64,000 bases of DNA from Nilaparvata lugens (Eukaryota > Arthropoda > Insecta > Hemiptera > Delphacidae): NCBI RefSeq assembly GCF_014356525.2, contig NC_052510.1:21106532-21170531 (forward strand), given 5' to 3'. The position numbers were made by a program, and so were the translations under genes. The notes below the pieces were generated by a model. That model was not told the origin of the DNA, searched no databases, and saw only the letters and a program-made list of their open reading frames with translations. How positions within the stretch are numbered: the first letter of the stretch is position 1; each line of letters starts with the position of its first letter. Shown here in pieces: positions 31,440-40,830 of this stretch.

Positions 31440-32345
31440 CACAGCGGACCGTTGTCTGCCGTCCCTGTCCTCCCATCTCCCTAGGGCACAGCGGACCGTT
31501 GTCTGCCGTCCCTGTCCTCCCATTTCCCCAGGCACAGCGGACCGTTGTCTGCCGTCCCTGACCTCCCATCACCCTAGGGCACAGCGGACCGTTGTCTGCC
31601 GTCCCTGTTCTCCCATCTACCTAGGGCACAGCGGACCGTTGTCTGCCGTCCCTGTCCTCCCATATACCTAGGGCACAGCGGACCGTTGTCTGCCGTCCCT
31701 GACCTCCCATCTACCTAGGGCACAGCGGACCGTTGTCTGCCGTCCCTGTCCTCCCATATACCTAGGGCACAGCGGACCGTTGTCTGCCGTCCCTGTCCTC
31801 CCATTTCCCCAGGGCACAGCGGAACGTTGTCTGCCGTCCCTAACCTTCCATTCCCCAGGGCACAGCGGACCGTTGTCTGCCGTCCCTGTCCTCCCATTTC
31901 CCCACGGCACAGCGGACCGTTGTCTGCCGTCCCTGACCTCCATTCCCCAGGGCACAGCGGACCGTTGTCTGCCGTCCCTGTCCTCCATCTCCCTAGGGCA
32001 CAGCGGACCGTTGTCTGCCGTCCTGTCCTCCCATTTCCCCAGGGCACAGCAGACCGTTGTCTGCCGTCCCTGACCTCCCTTTTCCCCAGGGCACAGCGGA
32101 CCGTTGTCTGCCGTCCCTGACCTTCCATTCCCCAGGGCACAGCGGACCGTTGTCTGCCGTCCCTATTCTTCCTTCTCCCCAGGGCACAGCGGACCGTTGT
32201 CTGCCGTCCTTATTCTCCCTTTTCCTCAGGGCACAGCGGACCGTTGTCTGCCGTCCCTGACCTTCCATTCCCCCCCAGGGCACAGCGGACCGTTGTCTGC
32301 CGTCCCTATTCTTCCTTTTCCCCAGGGCACAGCGGACCGTTGTTG
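31440..32345 (+). repeat. 47-bp minisatellite, about 20 units
   Basis: Same unit as 13864-14990 with its own variants (AACGTT in unit 9, AGACCG in unit 14, TTGTTGCC in the last). The last units carry the TATTCTTCCTT spacer as in copy 1, so variant order is conserved between the loci while the unit number differs. Confidence 0.95.
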
Positions 32346-32636
32346 CCGTCCCTATCCTGTCTGTCCTTCCTTTTCTACTCCACTGGAGCGGAACGAGGCC
32401 GTAAGGCCGATACAAAATTACACCAAAGTGGTGTCATCAGAGAAGAGAGCGACCTTCACGCCGTCAGAAGCACCAGGAGGTGCTGTTCACGCCAGCTGAG
32501 GCACAAAGAAGAAGGAAGAGGAACTTCGACTTGCCTCCTTTCCCCGCCCACATTACGACTGAGCGAAGTCATCCAGGAGCAACACCTGGGTATCAATCAC
32601 CCACCTCTCAAGCTACTCAGGGTGTACGTGATAGAT

Positions 32637-32654
32637 TGGCGCCCAACGTGGGGC
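32637..32654 (+). other. Primer-binding site, tRNA-Lys1,2 type
   Basis: TGGCGCCCAACGTGGGGC, 18 nt complementary to the 3' end of tRNA-Lys1,2, placed 22 nt before the gag ATG at 32677. Confidence 0.85.
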
Positions 32655-32676
32655 ACGAGGCAACGAAGTAAGAATC

Positions 32677-33840
32677 ATGAGTGAACAGGGAGAGTCTGAT
32701 TCAGATGTTCAACACCAGGAGCTGACAGAGGATCAGTCGGTCGAGGACATAAACCCCGAGGTGATAGCCGACCCCAGAGTTTCCTGGATCTATAGATTGA
32801 AAAAGGATGAGGCATTCAATCTTCTACAAGATTGGGGCATAGTGTCATCTGAACACTTGCTGAGTTGAGGAAGTTGTTAGTAGAACAACATAAGAAGATG
32901 ACTGTACGTTATCCCAGCCCTAGACCTGGTATAATGAGCAGAAGCAGTGGGGAGACTGGTCACTCAGCAACAGGTAGGCATGCTGAAGTTGGAACAACAT
33001 TCACACAAACCCCTCATGGACCCAGGGGCGGTATGTGACAAAGTAAGAAGCTGGAGACTGTCATTCGACGGCCAATCAGATGCTCCCAGCTTCTTAGAAA
33101 GGCTAGACGAGCTACAACAAGCCTATGGGCTCACTGGCAACCAACTACTAGTCGCGCTACCTGAATTACTAGTTGGTAAAGCTACTCTATGGATGCGTAA
33201 TCGTCGTGACCAGTGGAAATCATGGGACAATTTTGTGACAGATTTCAGATCACGCTACTACCCACTTACCTATGAGGAGGACCTCGAGAATCTAATTCAG
33301 ACAAGGAAGCAAAAGGAAGGTGAATCGTTGACGAATTTCTCGAAGAAGTACTGACACTCATGAGGCGTAGAGGAGGTTTTACAGACAAGAATAATTACAG
33401 AGAGTGTATAAGAATCTCCTCCCACGATACAAATTGTATATTCGGCAATCAGATGTTCATAGTATCAACAAATTGGAAAAATTCGCGAGGGAGTATGAAC
33501 AAATAAAAGCAGAGGAGAAACAGAATAGACAGAATTCGAGAGTTCACATGATTGAGGACACGAAAAAGATACAAGGCTCAAGGTTGAGACAGTTATAACC
33601 CCTACTAGTAACAGACCATCTCTTAGTGAGTCTGAACCCATGTGTGGGCAATACAGAGACGGGGCACTGGAGATCAAACTGTCCCGAAATCCTGCCATGT
33701 AAAAGGTGCGGAAAGAGAGCACTGAAATGTGCCTGTGATGAGCAAAAGGAGAATAAGATTCCAAACAAGACAGCAGTGGTGCGAACGGCACAAAGGATTC
33801 CTGTGATTGAAGAGTCATCAAGGACAACAGACTATTTATC
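32677..33840 (+). pseudogene. Gag, multiply frameshifted
   Basis: Same gag as 15297-16544, but broken by several single-base changes: near 32852 (GGAACACTT lost a base), near 32990, near 33330, near 33395, near 33570-33590 and near 33650. Pieces visible in the three frames are the SAP-like N-terminus, the capsid part (ATLWMRNRRDQWKSWDNF) and two cysteine motifs, one of which (CKRCGKRALKCAC) keeps all its Cys where copy 1 has lost one. Non-functional. Confidence 0.85.
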
Positions 33841-33843
33841 ACC

Positions 33844-34401
33844 GTGACAATCGGCAGTAAAAAGTGTCAGGCATTGCTAGATACTGGCGCTGAAGCTAAT
33901 TATATGAGTAACGAGGTCTATGAAGTCCTCCGGAAAATAGGGATGATACGGAAAGAACCAGCACGTCTCCACGCGATATTAGCTGATGGACGATCTACCC
34001 CATTAAATGGGAAGCTGAAAACTAATGTAACTATAGGACAAATCACAGTTCCACTAGTGGCGTCTATACTGGATGGACTTGGACAAGAGTTGCTATTAGG
34101 CATGGAATTTATGCGTGAAAACAGGGTGAATATTCACACATTCACGAGAGAGGTAGAGTGGGATCCTCCTCAACTGAATCCTTCAAGTCCGCTTATTATG
34201 TCGCGATCTCTCTTATTGGGGACTAAGACAACTGCAGTCCCAACAATATCAGCTATAGATTCCGATTCTCAGGACAACAAGAGTCGCAACAGAAGGATGT
34301 TCAAGCAGGTTGGCTTGAATGGAGTCAAACTTGATGCCTTGATTGATAGCAAGATGGAGATGTCATATATTCCAAGGCAAGAATCCTGGGCAACATTGTG
34401 A
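33844..34401 (+). CDS. Retropepsin-like protease frame of the minisatellite LTR element
   Basis: Open frame of 185 codons. The aspartic-protease motif is QALLDTGAEANYMSN and the second conserved motif is ELLLGMEFM, about 80 residues later, as in retropepsins, which dimerise to cleave Gag-Pol. It is preceded by frameshifted gag. After the protease the frame runs on with no reverse-transcriptase motif and stops at ESWATL, where pol has been deleted. Probably a relic. Confidence 0.75.
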   Translation: MTIGSKKCQALLDTGAEANYMSNEVYEVLRKIGMIRKEPARLHAILADGRSTPLNGKLKTNVTIGQITVPLVASILDGLGQELLLGMEFMRENRVNIHTFTREVEWDPPQLNPSSPLIMSRSLLLGTKTTAVPTISAIDSDSQDNKSRNRRMFKQVGLNGVKLDALIDSKMEMSYIPRQESWATL

Positions 34402-34730
34402 TGGATCACAGGGATGAGATGACTGAGTATGAACGGCAGGCCACGATTCATGCCCCAGCCACCAATACAAGTGGTAGCTCCGAGAGTGATGTGGAAAAGT
34501 TAGTACCACCCCCCATTGATATGGTTGTAGAAGAGCCAACACAGTCTTTGACCATCAAGGAAGTAGTCTCACAGTCCCAGGATCCCAGACCAGGACTCTC
34601 AAGGAATAAGGATCCAGTGTTGTGTCACCGAGTCTCAACACCTGGTAAGCGTAAACGGGCTGGCAAGCCACGTATAAAGATCCAATTACCGGATGGACGA
34701 CGTAAATATGTGCCCGTAGATCAGGCATAG
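34398..34730 (+). pseudogene. Residual C-terminal frame of the element (function unknown)
   Basis: 110 codons, acidic then basic (GKRKRAGKPRIKIQLPDGRR), overlapping the protease frame by 4 nt. A Lys/Arg-rich tail just before the polypurine tract would fit the end of integrase in a complete element, but no catalytic motif is present. I infer that it is the far side of an internal deletion. Confidence 0.5.
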
Positions 34731-34737
34731 ATGATGC

Positions 34738-34860
34738 CCATAGGCAGTGGCATACACCTCTAAAGGTGATGCCTGAGTGGCATACACCTCTTAAGGTGAT
34801 GCCTGAGAAGGTGTACACCTCTTAAGGTGATGCCTAGTTGGCTCACGCCTTTTAAGGTGG
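34738..34860 (+). repeat. Tandem repeat of about 30 bp before the 3' LTR
   Basis: Four degenerate units with GTGATGCCTGAGTGGCATAC and ACACCTCTTAAGG. Followed by a C-tract and the polypurine tract. Confidence 0.85.
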
Positions 34861-34889
34861 TGCCATAGAGGGCTCCGAACACCCCCCCC

Positions 34890-34904
34890 CCCCCAAGTAG
34901 GAGT
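34890..34904 (+). other. Polypurine tract (plus-strand primer)
   Basis: AAGTAGGAGTGGGG immediately before the LTR start TGTCACAAAG, as expected for priming of plus-strand DNA in LTR retrotransposons. Confidence 0.7.
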
Positions 34905-35433
34905 GGGGTGTCACAAAGTAAAATTGTGACGAGAAAATAATAAATAATATTATTGAAAGACGCTCGGCTATCAGCAATGCTAGCCGACCGCGGAGATAAG
35001 GGAGGTACCGATGGCGCACCATCTTCCGCGCATCAAGACGATTTCCACCGCCTCTGGCGGCGGCTCAACTCCATCCCCTCCACTTGGGGGAGTATTTAAA
35101 GGCCGGACGAGCCCCAGACCACAGCATTCCGCTCACAACCTTCCTGCTCCTGGTACAGCGGCCCGTTGGCTGCCGTACGTCCCCGACCTCCTGCCCTGGT
35201 ACAGCGGCCGTTGGCTGACGTACGTCCCTAACCTTCCATCTCCCTAGGGCACAGCGGACCGTTGTCTGCCGTCACTGTCCTCCCATCTACCTAGGGCACA
35301 GCGGACCGTTGTCTGCGTCCCTGTCCTCCCATCTCCTAGGGCACAGCGGACCGTTGTCTGCCGTCCCTGTCCTCCCATTTCCCCAGGGCACAGCGGACCG
35401 TTGTCTGCCGTCCCTGTCCTCCCATTCCCCAGG
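34905..35433 (+). repeat. 3' LTR, truncated in its minisatellite
   Basis: TGTCACAAAGTAAAATTGTG start, TATA-like TATTTAAA at 35093-35100, two diverged then about four standard minisatellite units. It breaks off at GGGCACA, where NDUFAF7 exon 1 sequence begins (shared GCACA). Confidence 0.85.
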
Positions 35434-35503
35434 GCACAAAGATGTATTTGGTAAATCTGGTGACTTCATCACATCTCCTGAAATTAATCAAATGTTTGGA
35501 GAG
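35434..35503 (+). pseudogene. NDUFAF7: Duplicated 3' end of NDUFAF7 exon 1
   Basis: 70 nt of exon 1 with its donor GTAAGT (35504). It lacks the native 5' part, but the minisatellite directly upstream ends in a pyrimidine tract plus CCCCAG (35427-35432), a plausible 3' splice site. Use of that site would give a 71-nt exon (35433-35503) and shift the reading frame. Confidence 0.9.
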
Positions 35504-35943
35504 GTAAGTTAAGTCTTGACAAAACGGTACCGTTTTTCAAGACGGTAATCAGATACGGTATCAGAACCTTCAATTATTTCAAAGTGCAATTCCTTAGGAG
35601 TATCTCGAGACGCGCAGTTAGAACCACCGCAGCTAGAGCACATAACCCATAAATCCATTTGATTTATTAGATATGAATCTTGAAAGCTATATAGTAGCCA
35701 ACACTTCTAACTCATCTGCCACCATAACTTTTATACAGCATAAAAATCCAATCAGTCATAGAATTTAATATTAATTTTTAGGTTATGTGCTCTAGCCGCG
35801 GCAGCTCTAACCACGCGTCTCAAGACGCCGCTATGGAATTGCACCACCTTTGCATGAAATATTACATATGCTAAACTCTCATCTCAATAGTTGGCAATTT
35901 ATCATTTAATATTCATATACAATTTTATTTACCTTTTTTACAG

Positions 35944-36054
35944 TTAATATCTATCTGGATAGCCAATGAGTGGATGAAACTGAATAAGCCTAAACCACTA
36001 TTTCTCATAGAACTTGGACCAGGAAGAGGTACAATGATGTCTGATATCCTACGG
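35944..36054 (+). CDS. NDUFAF7: Duplicated NDUFAF7 exon 2
   Basis: The coding sequence is the same 37 codons as 29201-29311, with intact acceptor (TTTTACAG) and donor (GTAAGG). Both exon 2 copies could be used, alternatively or together. If both are included, the SAM-binding loop is repeated in frame. Confidence 0.85.
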
Positions 36055-36867
36055 GTAAGGATAATAATTTATGTACCTGTTATACATCGATAGAAATCTC
36101 AGATGGAAATGTCATATTATCTCTCACGTAAATCATAGAATAAAAAATGTATAGGTATCTTTATTTTCTAAAGATTAAACTCTATAATTGATTTCCTTAT
36201 TATAATGAAGCTGACCTATTTTGCCTGCAATGGCATTTTGGTGTGGGGCAGTGCTTTTATGAATGTCCTGAGGCCTCTGTTGACTATCCAGAAGGGTGCT
36301 ATGGGCCATCCAAGTCTCTATCACTCAAACCAGCTACAAGAGTTTGAGATCATTGTAAACAGTTCAGGGCCTTGGATGTAAGATAGCTTTCTATCAACGC
36401 ATTACTAGTGCACATACTAGTCATATGATATATTAATGTATCAAAACACATTTATTTCACTCGTTCCTCCAGTTTCAACAATATGAGAATGACTAGATTA
36501 TTAACTCTAGCCTTATATCGATCCCCTTTTTTATGTTGCACATCGTTTGTGGTGTAAAATGCCTGCTTACTTCTCTGCCTTCAGCTGATACAGTGCAATA
36601 TCTTATGAGAGAATAATGATCTGACTGGGAGCAGGGAAGGGCAATTTCTCCTATCCCTTGCATTAGGTACTCATTTTTTTCACTCAACACTATTATACTT
36701 GTATTTAATAATACCTTTTGCATGCTATACCGTTTTTAGTGATAAATTTCTCCCATCTCTTTGTTTCCCCTTTCTTCAACAATTTTCGTTAATTTCAGGA
36801 AACTGAATTTTCATAATCCTCCTATTCCTTGCATGAGGAGGATTATTATATTATAATATATAATAGG

Positions 36868-39800
36868 TGTAGTATAACAACATATGTTTTGAATTTGTTA
36901 TTACTGTTACTAAGTCTCCAAACAAACTCATTCCAATTCGAAACCTGTATAGTTCAAGTTATTAAAAACCTTTCTTAAGGTATTAAATACTTATGTCGTG
37001 TTTACTCTCATTCCTATTACAATTTTAATAACTTGATATTGTAAAATGAATACGATACTGAAGCCAGACAAGTTTAGTGTGGATCCTAACTTATCAACTG
37101 CAAGCAAGGAATGGACACATTGGCACAAAACTTTTCAGAACTTCATTACCAGTATCGCACCACAATCATCAGACTCTGAAAAGCTCAAAACACTTATCAA
37201 CTTCATCACTCCAGATATTTATGAGTACATAAGCGAAAGTGGTACGTATAATGATGCTATATCTACTTTAAGGAGAATCTATGTAAAACCTGTAAATGAA
37301 ATATTTTCAAGACATAAACTATCTGCACGTCAACAACAGCCTGATGAGACTATTGATCAATATCTTCATGCCTTAAAACTATTAAGTAAGGACTGTGAGT
37401 TTAAAGCTGTGACAGCTGAAAGAAATAGGGATGATTATATTCGTGACACATTTATTGCTGGTATGAAGTCTCCTACAATTCGCCAGCGTTTACTAGAGAA
37501 TGTTGCATTAACACTAGAAGAGGCATATAGTCAAGCCAGATCCCTGGAACTTGCATATGCACAATCATTAGCTTTCCAATCTTCATCCCAATTAAATGCA
37601 ACTTCTTCCCAAAATACTGAAGCAAGCAATCAGAATACTGATTCAGAAAACTGTTTATTAGCTGCTGCTAATGAAAAATGCTATTTTTGTGGTAATCTGA
37701 GACATCCTCGGGTCAGCTGCCCAGCTAAAAATACAATTTGTCATAATTGTGGAAAACAGGGGCACTTTGCTAAGGTCTGCAGGTCGAGTAAATTACAAAC
37801 CAAACAATCAAAAAAATCGAAAGATATTATGAACTCTATTGACCTAGCAGCTTCGCCCGGAGGATTGACAAAGAGTACAGTACAAGCCCTGGTTAATGGA
37901 AAATCTGTCTCTGCTTTGATAGATACAGGGAGTTCTCTGAGTTTTATAAACAATTCTACTGCTCTTAACCTAGGTCTTCCTATAAGACCAGGTAGGGGTA
38001 CTGTATCAATGGCGACTACATCAATCACATCCAATATAACAGGACAATGCTTAGTAGATCTTGTCATTCTTGATCACTGTTACAAACAAGCAAATCTTTC
38101 GGTCTTACCAGAGCTTTGTGCGGATATAATTGTTGGACATGATATTTTGAAAAACCATGAAAGTATTAAAGTAGTTTTTGGTGGAAAAAAGCCGCAGTTA
38201 ACCGTATGCAGCGTGGCAGCCTCAACTGTAGAACCGGTGTCATTGTTTTCTAATTTAAAACCGGAATGTAAACCAATTGCAATCAAATATCATCGACACA
38301 GTACGGATGATTTGAAGTTTATTGAAAATGAAGTAAGTAAAATGCTTAAAGACGATGTTATAGAGCCCAGCATTTCTCCATGGAGAGCTCAAGCGTTAGT
38401 GGTTACAAATGAAAATCATAGAAAAAGAATGGTCATTGATTACTCCAAAACTATAAATCGTTTTACATTACTGGATGCTTACCCACTACCAAGAATCGAT
38501 GATATTGTAAACAAAGTTGCAAATTATGAGTTTTTCAGTACTATCGACTTGAAAAGTGCATACCACCAAATTACGATAAGGAAAGAAGAAAAGCACTACA
38601 CAGCATTTGAGGCATGTGGTCAACTCTACCAGTTTAAACGCATTCCGTTTGGGGTCACTAATGGAGTGGCAGTGTTCCAACGTGTAATTGACCAAGTTAT
38701 ACGGTCTGAACAGCTACAAGACACTTATGCTTACCTTGATGATGTTACAATCTGTGGCAAAACACAGGAGCAACACGATATAAACTTGAAAAAGTTTATC
38801 AACGCTGCAAACAAATACAACCTAACTATCAATAATGAGAAGTCTTCATTTTCACTGAAATCGATCAACTTGCTGGGCTATCATATATCTAACAAAACTA
38901 TCAAGCCTGACCCCAGCCGATTGGAACCACTGAAAAATTTACCTCCGCCTAGAGACACTGCATCGCTGAGGAGGACCCTTGGTATGTTTTCACATTATGC
39001 ATCACTAATACCAGATTATGCCACTAAGGTGATTCCTCTTGCCCGTACTGCATTTCCCTTGTCTAAAGCAGGGTTACAATCGTTTGAAACTATAAAAAGT
39101 GAAATAATTGGATCTGTAGTAAGCTGCATTGACCCTGAAGCACAATTCATTGTGGAAACTGATGCATCTGAGAGCACCATTGCTGCTACTTTGACTCAAT
39201 CAAACCGTCCAGTTGCATTCTTCTCAAGGATACTTTCACCAGCAGAACAAAGACATTCAAGTGTTGAGAAAGAAGCACAAGCCATTGTAGAAGCACTGCG
39301 AAAATGGCGTCACTACTTGGTTGGCAAACATTTCAAGCTAATTACTGATCAGAGGTCGGTAGCTTTTATGTTTGATAACAACCGTCATGGTAAAGTGAAA
39401 AATGAAAAGATAATGAGGTGGAAACTGGAACTGTCTTGTTTTCATTACGATATTGTATATAGACCTGGCAAAGATAATATGGCTGCTGATGCTCTGTCTA
39501 GAGTATGTTCTTCAATCCAAAATCAGGAAAATCTATTAGTTGATTTACATGAGTCTCTATGCCACCCAGGCATAACACGGTTGTACCACTGGGTTCGGAG
39601 TAAAAACTTACCCTACTCAATTGATGAAATCAGACGTATAACAAACTCCTGCAAAGTGTGTGCTGCTGTCAAGCCCAAATTCTTCAAACACAAAGGGACT
39701 CTGATTAAAGCCACTTCTGCATTTGAACGGCTAAATATCGATTTCAAAGGCCCTCTGCCTTCATCAAGTCGAAATCGTTATTTATTGGTAATAGTAGATG

Positions 39801-40825
39801 AGTTTTCACGGTTCCCTTTTGCTTTCCCATGTCCAGACATGTCATCATCTACAGTTAAATCAAAACTGAAAACCCTGTTTTCTACGTTTGGGGTTCCTAG
39901 TTACATACATTCAGACAGAGGAACATCATTTATGAGTCAAGACTTGAAAAATTACCTAAACTCGCATGGAATTGCAACTAGCAGAACCACTGCTTACAAC
40001 CCAGCAGGTAATGGACAGGTTGAAAGATATAATGGTATTCTATGGAAAACGATTGAGCTAGCATTAAAATCACTTAATTTAGAAATAAATCAATGGGAGT
40101 CAGTTTTAGAAGATGCTCTTAGCTCAACAAGAACATTACTTTGCACAGCCACAAATCAAACTCCTCATGAGCGTATGTTCTTACACCCACGTAGATCTGG
40201 AAACAATGGTGTTTCAGCTCCTTCTTGGCTTCTCAATTCCGGCCCTGTCTATTTAAAAAAATTCAATCGAACATCTAAATATGAGCCACTTGTTGAAGAG
40301 GTCCAACTTCTACATGGAAATGCTGAGTATGCACATGTAAAGCTACCTGATGGAAGAGAAACCACAGTATCAACACGTCATCTTGCTCCAGTTGGAGAGT
40401 ACGAAAACAGAGATCACGAAGAACAAACCGATTCTGAAAATGATGAAAATTCTCAATTACCAACTTCCGAACCTGAACTTGAATACTTCCATAATCCTCA
40501 AGCAACCCAAAACCAAGAAAACGAAACTAGTACTACTGCCGAGAGCTTACAACCTAGACAACAGACTACTGGACAAGAAAATCAAAATACATATCCAAGA
40601 AGAAGTTTTAGAAATAGAAGACCTCCTAATTATTTGAATGACTACATTCATTAACTCTTTGGGGGGAAGAATGTAGTATAACAACATATGTTTTGAATTT
40701 GTTATTACTGTTACTAAGTCTCCAAACAAACTCATTCCAATTCGAAACCTGTATAGTTCAAGTTATTAAAAACCTTTCTTAAGGTATTAAATACTTATGT
40801 CGTGTTTACTCTCATTCCTATTACA
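36868..40825 (+). mobile_element. Intact mag-like Ty3/gypsy LTR retrotransposon
   Basis: 3,958 bp with 154-bp LTRs at 36868-37021 and 40672-40825 (TGTAGT...TTACA) and a perfect 5-bp target duplication ATAGG (36863-36867 and 40826-40830). A polypurine tract GGGGGGAAGAA precedes the 3' LTR. The two LTRs look identical or nearly so, and the single gag-pol frame is open, pointing to a recent insertion. Short LTRs, one fused frame and double CCHC knuckles fit the mag clade. No standard tRNA primer-binding site is evident after the 5' LTR. Confidence 0.95.
37046..40654 (+). CDS. Gag-Pol polyprotein of mag-like element
   Basis: 1,202 codons, uninterrupted. Order: Gag capsid (1 to about 200); two zinc knuckles at about 212-246 (CYFCGNLRHPRVSC, CHNCGKQGHFAKVC); retropepsin (ALIDTGSS at about 290, IIVGHDIL near 370); reverse transcriptase with FSTIDLKSAYHQI, FGVTNGVAVFQR and the catalytic YLDD at about 560; RNase H (VETDASE near 701); integrase zinc-binding HHCC (CHPGITRLYHW, CKVCAAVK) and DDE core (NIDFKGPLP near 896, HSDRGTSF near 955, ERYNG). 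The C-terminal tail is acidic, then basic. All key catalytic residues are present, so it may be a functional autonomous element. It sits in NDUFAF7 intron 2 in the sense direction. Confidence 0.95.
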   Translation: MNTILKPDKFSVDPNLSTASKEWTHWHKTFQNFITSIAPQSSDSEKLKTLINFITPDIYEYISESGTYNDAISTLRRIYVKPVNEIFSRHKLSARQQQPDETIDQYLHALKLLSKDCEFKAVTAERNRDDYIRDTFIAGMKSPTIRQRLLENVALTLEEAYSQARSLELAYAQSLAFQSSSQLNATSSQNTEASNQNTDSENCLLAAANEKCYFCGNLRHPRVSCPAKNTICHNCGKQGHFAKVCRSSKLQTKQSKKSKDIMNSIDLAASPGGLTKSTVQALVNGKSVSALIDTGSSLSFINNSTALNLGLPIRPGRGTVSMATTSITSNITGQCLVDLVILDHCYKQANLSVLPELCADIIVGHDILKNHESIKVVFGGKKPQLTVCSVAASTVEPVSLFSNLKPECKPIAIKYHRHSTDDLKFIENEVSKMLKDDVIEPSISPWRAQALVVTNENHRKRMVIDYSKTINRFTLLDAYPLPRIDDIVNKVANYEFFSTIDLKSAYHQITIRKEEKHYTAFEACGQLYQFKRIPFGVTNGVAVFQRVIDQVIRSEQLQDTYAYLDDVTICGKTQEQHDINLKKFINAANKYNLTINNEKSSFSLKSINLLGYHISNKTIKPDPSRLEPLKNLPPPRDTASLRRTLGMFSHYASLIPDYATKVIPLARTAFPLSKAGLQSFETIKSEIIGSVVSCIDPEAQFIVETDASESTIAATLTQSNRPVAFFSRILSPAEQRHSSVEKEAQAIVEALRKWRHYLVGKHFKLITDQRSVAFMFDNNRHGKVKNEKIMRWKLELSCFHYDIVYRPGKDNMAADALSRVCSSIQNQENLLVDLHESLCHPGITRLYHWVRSKNLPYSIDEIRRITNSCKVCAAVKPKFFKHKGTLIKATSAFERLNIDFKGPLPSSSRNRYLLVIVDEFSRFPFAFPCPDMSSSTVKSKLKTLFSTFGVPSYIHSDRGTSFMSQDLKNYLNSHGIATSRTTAYNPAGNGQVERYNGILWKTIELALKSLNLEINQWESVLEDALSSTRTLLCTATNQTPHERMFLHPRRSGNNGVSAPSWLLNSGPVYLKKFNRTSKYEPLVEEVQLLHGNAEYAHVKLPDGRETTVSTRHLAPVGEYENRDHEEQTDSENDENSQLPTSEPELEYFHNPQATQNQENETSTTAESLQPRQQTTGQENQNTYPRRSFRNRRPPNYLNDYIH

Positions 40826-40830
40826 ATAGG

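Larger units (their letters stand above)
31440..35433 (+). mobile_element. Minisatellite LTR retrotransposon, copy 2 (one LTR-period, internally deleted)
   Basis: Order: minisatellite, LTR tail, primer-binding site, frameshifted gag, protease, short C-terminal frame, tandem repeats, polypurine tract, LTR start, minisatellite. Neither outer LTR terminus is present. The piece starts and stops at the same point (CACA) of the repeat unit, so it is exactly one period, as from a one-LTR circle or a tandem copy opened in the minisatellite. The reverse transcriptase, RNase H and integrase are deleted. Confidence 0.85.
35434..38182 (+). repeat. Segmental duplication, copy 2 (2,749 bp)
   Basis: Second copy of 28691-31439. 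It is continuous on its right with the remainder of the mag-like element and of intron 2, so it has the ancestral right flank. Copy 1 has the ancestral left flank. Confidence 0.95.

Noticed and set aside
30303..31484. A second, independent mag-like insertion
   Set aside because: Its flanks and ATAGG target are the same as those of 36868, so it is the duplicated part of one insertion.
31440..32345. CRISPR-like array
   Set aside because: Units are contiguous near-identical 47-mers with no unique spacers, inside an LTR, in a eukaryotic genome.
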